Origin: Azohydromonas caseinilytica
GTDB lineage: Bacteria > Pseudomonadota > Gammaproteobacteria > Burkholderiales > Burkholderiaceae_C
Assembly (NCBI RefSeq): GCF_012927045.1
Contig: NZ_JABBFW010000001.1
Location: forward strand, 583,174-647,173
DNA length: 64,000 bases
Direction: 5' to 3'
Shown here one piece after another: positions 6,244 to 15,903 of the stretch. Made by a program: the position numbers and the translations under genes. How positions within the stretch are numbered: position 1 is the first letter of the stretch; each line of letters begins with the position of its first letter. The notes under the pieces were generated by a model, which saw nothing but the letters and a program-made list of their open reading frames with translations, searched no databases and was not told the origin of the DNA.

Positions 6244-8166
6244 TCAGCTGCTCTTGCGCACGCGCAGATACCACTCGCACAGCAGCCGCACCTGCTTGGT
6301 GGTGTAGCCCTTCTGCACCATGCGCGTGACGAAGTCCTCGTGCTTCTTGGCCTCGTCGGCGCTGGCCTTGGCGTTGAAGCTGATGACCGGCAACAACTCC
6401 TCGGTGTTGCTGAACATCTTCTTCTCGATCACGGTGCGCAGCTTCTCGTAGCTGGTCCACACCGGGTTCTTGCCCTGGTTGTTGGCGCGCGCGCGCAGCA
6501 CGAAGTTGACGATCTCGTTGCGGAAGTCCTTCGGATTGGCGATGCCCGCGGGCTTCTCGATCTTCTCCAGCTCCGCATTGAGCGAGGCGCGATCGAACAC
6601 CTCGCCGGTGTCGGTGTCGCGATACTCGTGGTCCTGTATCCAGTAGTCGGCGTAGGTGACGTAGCGGTCGAAGATGTTCTGGCCGTACTCGCTGTAGCTT
6701 TCCAGGTACGCAGTCTGGATCTCCTTGCCGATGAACTCCGCGTAGCGCGGCGCCAGCTGCTCCTTGATGAAGCCGATGTACTTCTGCTCCAGCTCGGGCG
6801 GGAACTGTTCGCGCTCGATCTGCTGCTCCAGCACGTACATCAGGTGCACCGGGTTGGCCGCCACTTCGGTGGAGTCGAAGTTGAAGACCTTGGAGATGAT
6901 CTTGAAGGCGAAGCGCGTGCTGATGCCGCTCATGCCCTCGTCCACCCCGGCGTAGTCGCGGTACTCCTGGTAGCTCTTGGCGCGCGGGTCGGTGTCCTTG
7001 AGGTTCTCGCCGTCGTAGACCTGCATCTTGCTGAACAGGCTGGAGTTCTCGGGCTCCTTGAGCCGCGTCAGCACCGCGAACTGGCTCATCATCTTGAGCG
7101 TGCCCGGCGCGCAGGTGGCCTGCGCCAGCGAGGAGTTGCGGATGAGCTTCTCGTAGATCTTGACCTCCTCGCTCACGCGCAGGCAGTACGGCACCTTGAC
7201 GATGTAGATGCGGTCCAGGAAGGCCTCGTTGTTCTTGTTGTTGCGGAAGGCCTTCCACTCGCTCTCGTTGGAGTGCGCCAGCACCACGCCGTCGAAGGGA
7301 ATCGCGCCGAAGCCCTCGGTGCCCTTGAAGTTGGCCTCCTGCGTGGCCGTGAGCAGCGGGTGCAGCACCTTGATGGGCGCCTTGAACATCTCCACGAACT
7401 CCAGCAGCCCCTGGTTGGCCAGGCACAGGCCGCCGGAGTAGCTGTAGGCGTCCGGATCGTCCTGGGCGTAGGTTTCGAGCTTGCGGATGTCCACCTTGCC
7501 CACCAGCGAGCTGATGTCCTGGTTGTTCTCGTCACCGGGCTCGGTCTTGGCGATGCCGATCTGCTTGAGGATCGACGGATAGCGCTTGACGACGCGGAAC
7601 TTGCGGATGTCGCCGCCGAACTCCTCCAGCCGCTTGACGGCCCAGGGCGAGAGGACGCGGTTGAGGTAGCGGCGCGGGATGCCGTACTCCTTCTCCAGGA
7701 TCGGGCCGTCCTCCACCGCGTCGAACAGGCCCAGCGGGCTCTCGTTCACCGGCGAGCCCTTGATCGCGTAGAAGGGCACCTCCTGCATGAGCTGCTTGAG
7801 CCGCTCGGCGATGGAGCTCTTGCCCCCGCCCACCGGACCCAGCAGATAGAGGATTTGCTTCTTTTCCTCCAGGCCCTGCGCGGCATGGCGGAAGTAGGAC
7901 ACGACCTGCTCGATCGAGTCCTCCATGCCGTAGAACTCGGCAAAGGCCGGGTAGATCTTGATGACCTTGTTGGCAAAGATGCGTGACAGGCGCGGGTCGT
8001 TGCGCGTGTCCACCATCTGCGGCTCCCCGATGGCCTTGAGCATGCGCTCGGCCGCGGTGGCGTAGGCCAGGGGGTTGCGCTTGCACTCGGCGAGGTACTC
8101 CTCCAAAGAGAGTTCTTCCTCGCGGGTGCGTTCGTAACGGGCGGCGAAGCTGCTGATCACGTCCAT
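6244..8166 (-). CDS. prkA: PrkA family AAA+ serine protein kinase (YeaG-like)
   Basis: The 640-residue product is a PrkA/YeaG homologue (E. coli YeaG 644). It has an N-terminal AAA+ ATPase module with Walker A GPVGGGKSS at about residue 112-120, and a C-terminal region related to protein kinases. YeaG is a stress-linked Ser/Thr kinase in E. coli that helps cells through nitrogen starvation. The ATG at 8166 is supported by a strong AGGAGG (complement of 8171-8176). It is first in the operon prkA-yeaH-spoVR, all on the minus strand. A sigma-54-like promoter lies about 200 bases upstream, in keeping with the NtrC/sigma-54 control known for the E. coli operon. Confidence 0.95.
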   Translation of the reverse strand: MDVISSFAARYERTREEELSLEEYLAECKRNPLAYATAAERMLKAIGEPQMVDTRNDPRLSRIFANKVIKIYPAFAEFYGMEDSIEQVVSYFRHAAQGLEEKKQILYLLGPVGGGKSSIAERLKQLMQEVPFYAIKGSPVNESPLGLFDAVEDGPILEKEYGIPRRYLNRVLSPWAVKRLEEFGGDIRKFRVVKRYPSILKQIGIAKTEPGDENNQDISSLVGKVDIRKLETYAQDDPDAYSYSGGLCLANQGLLEFVEMFKAPIKVLHPLLTATQEANFKGTEGFGAIPFDGVVLAHSNESEWKAFRNNKNNEAFLDRIYIVKVPYCLRVSEEVKIYEKLIRNSSLAQATCAPGTLKMMSQFAVLTRLKEPENSSLFSKMQVYDGENLKDTDPRAKSYQEYRDYAGVDEGMSGISTRFAFKIISKVFNFDSTEVAANPVHLMYVLEQQIEREQFPPELEQKYIGFIKEQLAPRYAEFIGKEIQTAYLESYSEYGQNIFDRYVTYADYWIQDHEYRDTDTGEVFDRASLNAELEKIEKPAGIANPKDFRNEIVNFVLRARANNQGKNPVWTSYEKLRTVIEKKMFSNTEELLPVISFNAKASADEAKKHEDFVTRMVQKGYTTKQVRLLCEWYLRVRKSS

Positions 8167-8665
8167 GGGACCTCCTTGAATGGAAGACGCACACAGGCGG
8201 TAGCCGGCCGCCAGAGCGTCTGGGAAGTTCTGATGAAGTCCCGGCTGTACGGGCCCGGGCGCCATCAGAGCTTTCCGGTCTTCAGCGTGTGGCTTGCGTG
8301 ATCGTCCCTCCAAGGGAGCCAAAGTCAGCGCGATTCACCAGGCGGTCTTGCAACAACGCCTGCCCTTTCTCAGCAAGGACCGTGCCCCGCTGGTCCCTCC
8401 CTGTTTGGTGCAAGGCCGGCGCACCTGCCATGACCGTTCAACGTGTCTGGCCGGGTGCCGGCTGACGCCCACAGCTTCCCACGATTTTGGTTACAAATAG
8501 ACCTTTTTCATCCCCATTCGTTCACGTTTCGAGCGTCGGGGGGCTGAGGGCTTTCCCGCAATCGTGTCTTTGGTCCTGGAGCAACGCTAACGGCGAGCCT
8601 ATAGCCCCAGTGCCGTCGTTGCATTCGATTTCCTCGGCCCGAATGCTCATGGCTACGCTGCGCGC
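8167..8665. other. Divergent intergenic region between prkA and otsB
   Basis: I see no gene in these 499 bases. The region holds the prkA sigma-54-type promoter (8372-8387), the dyad at 8407-8425 and the ribosome site of prkA. For otsB, reading the other way, no clear promoter boxes or strong ribosome site are visible. Confidence 0.5.
8372..8387 (-). promoter_or_regulatory. Sigma-54-type -24/-12 promoter for prkA
   Basis: Read on the minus strand, 8387-8372 is GGGCACGGTCCTTGCT. The consensus is TGGCACG-N4-TTGC(A/T); only the first base differs and the GG-N10-GC spacing is exact. Transcription would begin near 8361, giving a leader of about 195 bases before prkA. Upstream, GGTGC (8407-8411) and GCACC (8421-8425) form a dyad that might bind an activator, though NtrC sites have the opposite half-site order. 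Confidence 0.6.
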
Positions 8666-9424
8666 ATGCTTGAACCGCCGCTGCCTGGGCCGGGATGCGC
8701 CCTTTTTCTGGATTTCGACGGCACGCTGGCCGACATCGCGGCCCATCCCCAGGCCGTGAGGGTGGCCTCCAGCGTGACACCAAGCCTGGCGGCCCTGGCT
8801 GCGGCGCTTGGCGGCGCCCTGGCCGTCGTCAGCGGCCGCCCGATCGCCGAAATCGATCACTTTCTCGCGCCGCTGCAACTGCCGGCGGCCGGCGTGCATG
8901 GCGCCGAGCGGCGCCGTGCCGACGGCGCTTGGCAACGTCTGGCGGCGCCGGCGCTGGACACCGTGCTTGGTTCGTTGCAGGCCCTGTGCGCCGCGCATCC
9001 AGGGCTGCTGCTGGAAGAAAAATCCGGTGCCATCGCCCTGCACTACCGGCAGGCACCGTTGCTGGAGGGCCAGTGCCTGGCGGCCATGACCCAGGCGCTG
9101 CAGCAGTTGCCCGACATGGCGTTGATGCGGGGCAAGCAAGTGATTGAGCTCAAGCCCCGCGCCGCCGGCAAGGACGCTGCCGTGCGCGCTTTCCTGGCCG
9201 AAACCCCGTTCCAGGGACGCCAACCCTGGTTTTTCGGCGACGACGTGACCGATGAGGCGGCTTTCGAGGCGGTACAAGCCCTGGACGGCGTGGCGGTCAA
9301 GGTGGGAGAAGGCATTACCCGGGCCCGACACCGCGTGGCCGATCCGGCGGCCGTACACCGCTGGATGGAGGAGGCGCTGCGGAAACTGGCTGCTGCGGCC
9401 GAGACAGCCAAGCCAACACGATGA
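8666..9424 (+). CDS. otsB: Trehalose-6-phosphate phosphatase
   Basis: OtsB removes phosphate from trehalose 6-phosphate to give trehalose, an osmo- and stress protectant. The 252-residue protein has HAD-superfamily motifs: LDFDGTLADI near residue 16 (nucleophile Asp), VVSGRP near 53, the Lys of ELKP near 165 and FFGDDVTDEAAF near 190 (metal-binding acidic pair). Length fits E. coli OtsB (266). The ribosome site before 8666 is weak. It is followed by otsA after a 361-base gap. In many related genomes a GH15 glucoamylase-like gene stands between the two; here that gene is missing. Confidence 0.93.
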   Translation: MLEPPLPGPGCALFLDFDGTLADIAAHPQAVRVASSVTPSLAALAAALGGALAVVSGRPIAEIDHFLAPLQLPAAGVHGAERRRADGAWQRLAAPALDTVLGSLQALCAAHPGLLLEEKSGAIALHYRQAPLLEGQCLAAMTQALQQLPDMALMRGKQVIELKPRAAGKDAAVRAFLAETPFQGRQPWFFGDDVTDEAAFEAVQALDGVAVKVGEGITRARHRVADPAAVHRWMEEALRKLAAAAETAKPTR

Positions 9425-9785
9425 CCAGATTGCAACAGCAGCACGGGAAGGCAATGCCGGCGCTGGCACAACGCTGTGTCGTTGTCGATACGCACTGGCA
9501 CCGCAGGACGGCGCAGCCGGTGAACGGCTTGTGCCCCAACTTGGGGCACCATGCTTGTGGACGGTGCCTTGTGCCGTCTCCAGCCTGGTGGGGAGACAGG
9601 CCCGGCGTCGCGACGGAGTGGACATAAACAGGTGTAAGGCAGGCACGGTCTAGCTATTGCTGCGGCAAGGCATGCGCCCTGCCAGGGAGCGCTTGCAGGC
9701 CTGCGTTGCCCGCCTGAGGCGGTGCGGGGCAGGTTCATGAACATGGCGGCACGGTGCCTCGTGCCTCAAAACAGGGTGAATTGAC
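9425..9785. other. otsB-otsA gap with 19-bp palindrome
   Basis: No convincing gene is present. An ATG at 9421 overlaps the otsB stop and opens 68 codons, but the residues show no protein-like pattern. The perfect palindrome GTGCCCCAACTTGGGGCAC sits at 9531-9549; it could be an operator or an intercistronic hairpin (7-bp stem), with no T-run. Where related species carry a third gene between otsB and otsA, this stretch may be its scar; that is inference. Confidence 0.4.
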
Positions 9786-11159
<1,374 letters not shown>

Positions 11160-11244
11160 CCGCAAGGCTGGGCAGTACGGCAGCTCGCCACACCCAGCGT
11201 GACGGTACAGCGTACTGAATGCGTTCAGGTGCCTGGAACCGGTT

Positions 11245-12129
11245 TCAAGCCTCGCGCACGCCCAGCTTGTCGAGCAGCCCGTTGAGCTCGTCCAGCGAGC
11301 CGAAGGCAATGGCGATCTCGCCCTTTTCGCCACGCAGCGTCTTGCGGCGGATACGGATTTCCACGGCGGCGGTGAGCGCATCGGCCAGCAGTTCCTCGAT
11401 GCGCTGCAGGTCACGTGACTTGTCCGGCGGCGCATGCGGCCCTGGCTTTGGTCGCGCCGGCTCCTGCTGCTGGCGCGCCACCAGCCTTTCAGCCTCGCGC
11501 ACCGAGAGCTTGCGCGCGACGATCTCGTTGGCATGCAGGATCTGCTGCGCCGGCTCCGCCGACAACAGCGCGCGCGCATGCCCCATGTCCAGGTCGCCCG
11601 CCATCAGCATTTGCTGCACCGGAGGGCACAGGTTGAGCAGGCGCAGCAGGTTGCTGGCCGTGCTGCGGGACCGGCCCACGGCCCGCGCGGCCTGCTCGTG
11701 CGTGAGATTGAACTCGGTGATGAGGCGCTGCAGGCCCTGCGCCTCTTCGAGCGGGTTGAGGTCTTCGCGCTGGATGTTCTCGATCAGCGCCATCACTGCC
11801 GCCGACTCGTCGGGCACCTCGCGCACCAGCACCGGCACCTCTTCCAGCCCGGCGAGCCTGGCGGCACGGCTGCGGCGCTCGCCGGCGATGATTTCGTAAC
11901 GCCCCTCACCCGCCGGCCGCACCAGGATGGGCTGCATCACGCCTTGGCTCTTGATGCTTTCGGCCAGCTCATAGAGCGAGCCTTCGTCCATGCGGGTGCG
12001 TGGCTGATAACGCCCGGGCAGCAGCAGGTCCAGCTTCAGAACCGTTGGCGGCGCCTCGGGGGCCTCCACGCGCGGACCCAGCAGCGCTTCGAGGCCCAGA
12101 CCCAGCCCCTTGGGTTTCTTCGTCACCAT
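11245..12129 (-). CDS. parB: Chromosome partitioning protein ParB (CTPase, parS-binding)
   Basis: ParB binds parS sites near the origin, spreads as a CTP-dependent clamp and recruits ParA and SMC for chromosome segregation. The 294-residue protein has the typical N-terminal [12 protein letters not shown], then the CTP-binding motifs [12 protein letters not shown] near residue 95 and [14 protein letters not shown] near 127, a helix-turn-helix of the KorB type near 150-175 and a C-terminal dimer domain. Its ATG at 12129 overlaps the end of the upstream hydrolase gene by seven bases (ATGGTGA). Unusually, parA is not directly upstream: the hydrolase gene and an opposite-strand argC intervene. Confidence 0.95.
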   Translation of the reverse strand: MVTKKPKGLGLGLEALLGPRVEAPEAPPTVLKLDLLLPGRYQPRTRMDEGSLYELAESIKSQGVMQPILVRPAGEGRYEIIAGERRSRAARLAGLEEVPVLVREVPDESAAVMALIENIQREDLNPLEEAQGLQRLITEFNLTHEQAARAVGRSRSTASNLLRLLNLCPPVQQMLMAGDLDMGHARALLSAEPAQQILHANEIVARKLSVREAERLVARQQQEPARPKPGPHAPPDKSRDLQRIEELLADALTAAVEIRIRRKTLRGEKGEIAIAFGSLDELNGLLDKLGVREA

Positions 12130-12695
12130 GGCGTGATTGTCGGGGATAGCCCGCCTGCTTCCGCCACCCCGCGCAACAGTTCGAGACCTTGAGGCCAGTC
12201 GCCCAGGCCCGAATCGCCGTTGATGTGCCCGGCCGCGCCGATCTCCACGAGCCGTGCCCCCCAGTCGGCAGCCATGGCCGCCGCCCGCGGCACCGTGCAG
12301 TAGGGATCGTCCACGCTTGCCACCGCCGTGGCCGCGAAGGGCAGCCGCTGGCGCACGATGGGACGCCAGGAGTAGAGATTGGGCGGCATGTCCTCGCGCT
12401 CCACATCGGGCGGCGCCACCAGCAGCGCACCGGCCACGCGCGCGGTGTGCTGCGAATGTGCCGCCCAGGCCGCCACCAACTGGCAGCCCAGGCTGTGCGC
12501 CACCAGCAGCAGCGGGCCCTGGCTGCCAAGAATCACCTCTTCCAGCCGGACCATCCAGTCGCCGCGGCGCGGCCACAGCCAATCATCCTGCTGCACGCGT
12601 GAGAAGCCGTGGCGCTGCTGCTCCCAGCGGCTTTGCCAGTGTTCGGGGCCGGAGTCCTGCCAGCCAGGCAGGAGCAGCACTTGCAAGTCGTCCAT
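12123..12695 (-). CDS. RBBP9/YdeN-type alpha/beta hydrolase
   Basis: This 190-residue protein fits the small serine-hydrolase family of RBBP9 and Bacillus YdeN. It starts MDDLQVLLLPGWQDSGPEHW; LPGW and the following residues form the oxyanion region. LLVAHSLGC near residue 66 carries the nucleophile Ser, and GAAGHINGDSG near 158 the catalytic His. The substrate is unknown. It overlaps parB by seven bases and is likely translated with it. It diverges from argC, with only 47 bases between their starts, so their promoters must overlap. Confidence 0.88.
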   Translation of the reverse strand: MDDLQVLLLPGWQDSGPEHWQSRWEQQRHGFSRVQQDDWLWPRRGDWMVRLEEVILGSQGPLLLVAHSLGCQLVAAWAAHSQHTARVAGALLVAPPDVEREDMPPNLYSWRPIVRQRLPFAATAVASVDDPYCTVPRAAAMAADWGARLVEIGAAGHINGDSGLGDWPQGLELLRGVAEAGGLSPTITPW

Positions 12696-12742
12696 GAGGC
12701 TTGGCTTATCCTTTACCGTTTGCTTGAAGTGGAGAGGCGACG

Positions 12743-13684
12743 ATGAAACATACCGTGTTCGTGGACGGGCAGGAGGGCACCACCGGGCTGCGCATCCATG
12801 AGTACCTGGCGCAGCGCAACGATATCGAACTGCTGCGCATCGACCCGGACAAGCGCAAGGACCCCGCCGAGCGCGCCCGGATGCTGGATGCGGCCGAAGT
12901 GTCCTTCCTGTGCCTGCCCGACGCCGCGTCGCGCGAGGCCGCGTCGCTGGTCCGCAACCCCAATGCCTGCCTGATCGACGCCAGCACCGCGCACCGTACC
13001 GCACCGGGCTGGGTCTTTGGCCTGCCGGAATTGGCCAAGGAGCAGCGCGAGCTGATCCGTGGCTCCAAGCGCATCTCCAACCCGGGCTGCCACTCCACCG
13101 CCTTCATCCTGCTCGTGCGCCCGCTGATCGATGCCGGCCTCGTGGCGCCCACCCTCCCCCTGTCGGCCACCTCGATCACCGGCTATTCCGGCGGCGGCAA
13201 GACCATGATCGCGGACTACGAAGCCGGCGGAAACCCGAAGCTGGCCTCGCCCCGCCCCTATGGCCTGACGCTGGCGCACAAGCACATTCCGGAGATGACC
13301 GCGCACACGGGCCTGCAGGTGGCGCCGGTGTTCATGCCGGTGGTCGGCCCCTTCCTGAAAGGCCTGGGCGTGAGCGTGCCGCTGCATTTCTCGCAGCTCG
13401 CCGCCGGGACGGATGCCCAGCGCCTGCATGCCGCCTACGCCAGCCGCTACGAGGGAGAGCGCTTCATCAACGTGCTGCCCTTGGGCGACACGGCCAACCT
13501 GGACGGCGGCTTCTTCGACGTGCAGGCCTGCAACGACACCAACCGGGTGGACATCGCCGTGTTCGCCAACGACAAGCAGGCCATCGTCATGGCGCGCCTG
13601 GACAACCTCGGTAAGGGCGCCAGCGGCGCCGCGGTGCAATCGATGAACATCCATCTGGGCCTGGATGAAGGCTTGGGCCTTTGA
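12743..13684 (+). CDS. argC: N-acetyl-gamma-glutamyl-phosphate reductase, type 2
   Basis: ArgC reduces N-acetylglutamyl phosphate to the semialdehyde with NADPH, the third step of arginine synthesis. The 313-residue length and the motifs [15 protein letters not shown] near residue 8, [12 protein letters not shown] near 55 and [11 protein letters not shown] near 112 (catalytic Cys) match the shorter type 2 family rather than the 340-residue type 1. GAGGCGACG precedes the ATG at modest strength. It is on the plus strand in the middle of the minus-strand partition locus and ends in its own terminator. No other arg gene is nearby. Confidence 0.94.
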   Translation: MKHTVFVDGQEGTTGLRIHEYLAQRNDIELLRIDPDKRKDPAERARMLDAAEVSFLCLPDAASREAASLVRNPNACLIDASTAHRTAPGWVFGLPELAKEQRELIRGSKRISNPGCHSTAFILLVRPLIDAGLVAPTLPLSATSITGYSGGGKTMIADYEAGGNPKLASPRPYGLTLAHKHIPEMTAHTGLQVAPVFMPVVGPFLKGLGVSVPLHFSQLAAGTDAQRLHAAYASRYEGERFINVLPLGDTANLDGGFFDVQACNDTNRVDIAVFANDKQAIVMARLDNLGKGASGAAVQSMNIHLGLDEGLGL

Positions 13685-13708
13685 GACTGCGCTTGCGCGT
13701 TCCGACCA

Positions 13709-13729
13709 GCCGCCTTCGGGCGGTTTTTT
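13709..13729 (+). terminator. Rho-independent terminator of argC
   Basis: CCGCC, a TTCG tetraloop and GGCGG (13710-13723) followed by six T residues (13724-13729), 25 bases after the argC stop. It protects the convergent parA gene from read-through. Confidence 0.9.
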
Positions 13730-13759
13730 CATGCCGTGGTTGAACTGCTGCGCTATCGC

Positions 13760-14530
13760 TCAACGCTTGGCGCAGCGTGTCACCAGTTCCTGCGCAAACT
13801 CCACATAGGCTTGCGCGCCCTTGGCGGCCGGATCGAACACCACGCCGGGCAAGCCATAGCTCGGGGCCTCCGCCAGCCGCACGTTGCGCGGGATGACGGT
13901 GTCGAACACCTTGTCCCCGAAATGCGCCTTGAGCTGCTCGCTCACCTGTTGCTGCAGCGTCATGCGCGGGTCGTACATCACCCGCAGCAGGCCGATGATC
14001 TGCAGCCGCGGGTTCAGGCTGGCATGGATCTGCTTGATGGTGTTGACCAGGTCCGTCAGCCCCTCCAGCGCAAAGTACTCGCACTGCATCGGCACCACCA
14101 CGCCATGGGCGGCACACATGCCGTTGAGGGTCAACAGGCTCAGCGACGGCGGGCAATCGACCAGGATGAAGTCGTACTCGTGCTCGCAGGCGGCCAGGGC
14201 CGCGCGCAGCCGGTCCTGGCGCCGCTCCACGCCCACCAACTCGACCTCGGCCCCGGACAGCTCCCGATTCGCGCCCAGCAGGTCGTAGCCGGCCTTGTCG
14301 GCACGCACGCGCGCCTCGCTCACCGTCGTCGTCTCCAGCAGCACCTCGTAGACGCTGTGCTCCAGCGTGCGCTTGTCCACGCCGGAACCCATGGTGGCAT
14401 TGCCCTGCGGGTCCAGGTCCACCACCAGCACCCGCTGGCCGATGCGGGCCAGGCCGGCGGCAAGATTGACGGCGGTGGTGGTCTTGCCCACGCCGCCCTT
14501 CTGGTTGGCGATGCAAAAGATCTTGGCCAT
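13760..14530 (-). CDS. parA: Chromosome partitioning ATPase ParA (Soj-like)
   Basis: ParA is a Walker-type ATPase that binds DNA and moves ParB-parS complexes during chromosome segregation. The 256-residue protein has the deviant Walker A KGGVGKTTTAVNLA near residue 11, DLDPQGN near 38 and the Walker B-like FILVDCPPSL near 115, and it lacks the N-terminal helix-turn-helix of plasmid ParA types, as expected for chromosomal proteins. It is the last of four minus-strand genes, mnmG-rsmG-lysE-parA, beginning 32 bases after the LysE gene. argC is convergent downstream. Confidence 0.95.
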   Translation of the reverse strand: MAKIFCIANQKGGVGKTTTAVNLAAGLARIGQRVLVVDLDPQGNATMGSGVDKRTLEHSVYEVLLETTTVSEARVRADKAGYDLLGANRELSGAEVELVGVERRQDRLRAALAACEHEYDFILVDCPPSLSLLTLNGMCAAHGVVVPMQCEYFALEGLTDLVNTIKQIHASLNPRLQIIGLLRVMYDPRMTLQQQVSEQLKAHFGDKVFDTVIPRNVRLAEAPSYGLPGVVFDPAAKGAQAYVEFAQELVTRCAKR

Positions 14531-14562
14531 GGTCGGAGTGTTTGTTGTGATGGAGAAGAGGC

Positions 14563-15171
14563 TCAGCGCACCAGGCGCAACCCGAAGCCCAGCAGCGCCA
14601 GGCCGGCCAGCCGCTGCAAGGCACGGGCCAGACGCCGGTGGGCACGCACATGGGCCGCCACGGCATTGGCACCCGCACACAGCGCCAGGCACCAGACGGC
14701 GGTGATCAGCGCGATCAACAGCGCCATGAACGCGAAGGTCCACGCGCCCTGCTGCCGCGCCGGATCGATGAACAAGGGAAAGAAGGCCATGTAGAAAATG
14801 ATGGCCTTGGGGTTGGACAAGGTGATGAAGAAGCCCTGGCGCAGATAACGGCCGGGGGTGACATGAACCGGCAACGCACCGCCATCACCGCGGGCCAGCA
14901 GCATTTTCAGCCCCAACCAGCCCAGGTAGCCGGCGCCCGCGAACTGCAGCCCCTTGAACAGCAGCGGATTGGCTGCCAGCAAGGCCGCCACACCGGCCAC
15001 GGCCAGCCACAGCAGCAACTGGTCGCCCAGGATCAGGCCCAGGGTCGCTGCCGCACCGCCCTTGAAGCCGCCCTGCCCCGTGCTGCTCAGCAGCATGAAA
15101 GTACCCGGCCCGGGCAGGGCCAGGAACAAGACCACGGCCGCGCAGAAGGCGCCGACGTCGATGCCGAGCAT
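14563..15171 (-). CDS. LysE/RhtB family amino-acid exporter
   Basis: This 202-residue protein has the six-helix hydrophobic profile of the LysE superfamily. The N-terminal ALPGPGTFMLLSSTGQGGFK is the family's conserved PGP region near residue 20, and LSNPKAIIFYMAFFPLFI near 118 is the second hallmark. Family members export lysine, arginine, homoserine, threonine or related metabolites; the substrate cannot be read from the sequence. It sits between rsmG and parA in a single transcription direction, a position also seen in related Burkholderiales, probably by operon inheritance rather than shared function. Confidence 0.92.
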   Translation of the reverse strand: MLGIDVGAFCAAVVLFLALPGPGTFMLLSSTGQGGFKGGAAATLGLILGDQLLLWLAVAGVAALLAANPLLFKGLQFAGAGYLGWLGLKMLLARGDGGALPVHVTPGRYLRQGFFITLSNPKAIIFYMAFFPLFIDPARQQGAWTFAFMALLIALITAVWCLALCAGANAVAAHVRAHRRLARALQRLAGLALLGFGLRLVR

Positions 15172-15234
15172 GAATCCTCCAGTGGTTCGTGGCCCGCCCG
15201 GCCGACCCGAGGCGGAAGCCCAGATTGTCCCGTT

Positions 15235-15903
15235 TCAGGCCCGCAGCCGCATCCAGACCAAGCAGCGCTCCGCGTCAAGCTCCGGCACCAGCAAAGGTTC
15301 CACGTGAAACACGTCCACATCAGCCGGCAGCGCGGCGATCTCATCCTCCGGCCGCTTGCCCTTCATCGCCATCCACACCCCCTGCGGTGCCAGGCATTCG
15401 CGCGTCAACGCCACGAAGTCGGCCAGCGTGGCAAAGGCGCGGCTGGTGATGAACTCGTAGCGGCCGGGCAACTGCTCCACGCGTGCATGCTCGGCACGCA
15501 GTTGCCGCAGCCCCAGCTCCACCCCGGCCTGCCGGATGAAAGCCGCCTTCTTGCCCACCGTGTCCACGCAGCTCACTTGCAGCTGCGGGCACAGGATGGC
15601 GATCAGCACCCCCGGCAGCCCGCCCCCACTGCCCACATCCAGCAGGCGCAGCCCTTCCCGCCCACCCAGCTCGCGCTGCAATGCCGGCAACACCGCCAGG
15701 CAATCCGCCAAGTGGTGCGTGAACATCTGCGCCGGGTCGCGCAGCGCCGTCAGGTTGTAGGTCCGGTTCCAGCGCTGCAGCAGTCCCAGGTAGTCCCGCA
15801 ACTGCTGCAACTGCCGCTCATCGGCTTGCAAGCCGAGCTGCTGCAGCAGGGCCTCCATTCGCCCAGCCTCGGGCACGGCAACCACAGCTTCAGGCGGCCG
15901 CAT
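15235..15903 (-). CDS. rsmG: 16S rRNA (guanine527-N7)-methyltransferase
   Basis: RsmG (GidB) methylates G527 of 16S rRNA with S-adenosylmethionine; its loss gives low-level streptomycin resistance in other bacteria. The 222-residue protein has NLTALRDP near residue 50, the SAM-binding [13 protein letters not shown] near 88 and [12 protein letters not shown] near 152. If translation starts at 15903 it overlaps the end of mnmG by 14 bases; a Met 15 codons in (15858) is an alternative. A parS-like site (15296-15311) lies within its 3' part and encodes FHVE. Confidence 0.94.
   Translation of the reverse strand: MRPPEAVVAVPEAGRMEALLQQLGLQADERQLQQLRDYLGLLQRWNRTYNLTALRDPAQMFTHHLADCLAVLPALQRELGGREGLRLLDVGSGGGLPGVLIAILCPQLQVSCVDTVGKKAAFIRQAGVELGLRQLRAEHARVEQLPGRYEFITSRAFATLADFVALTRECLAPQGVWMAMKGKRPEDEIAALPADVDVFHVEPLLVPELDAERCLVWMRLRA
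15296..15311. other. parS: parS-like site inside rsmG
   Basis: GGTTCCACGTGAAACA matches the ParB target TGTTTCACGTGAAACA at 14 of 16 bases, including the central CACGTG. It lies inside rsmG, where the codons read FHVE. Two perfect copies lie 0.9-1.2 kb away, so a weaker third ParB site is plausible. Confidence 0.7.

Noticed and set aside
9421..9627. 68-codon frame whose ATG overlaps the otsB stop
   Set aside because: The overlap looks like coupling, but the encoded residues lack protein-like pattern and there is no ribosome site.
11411..11418. TCACGTGA core inside parB resembling parS
   Set aside because: Only the central bases match; the flanks disagree with the 16-bp consensus at six positions, so ParB binding is unlikely.
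12701..12715. TTATCC near the argC promoter as a DnaA box hint of an origin
   Set aside because: A single partial match to TTATCCACA without a cluster or AT-rich unwinding region; no origin is claimed.
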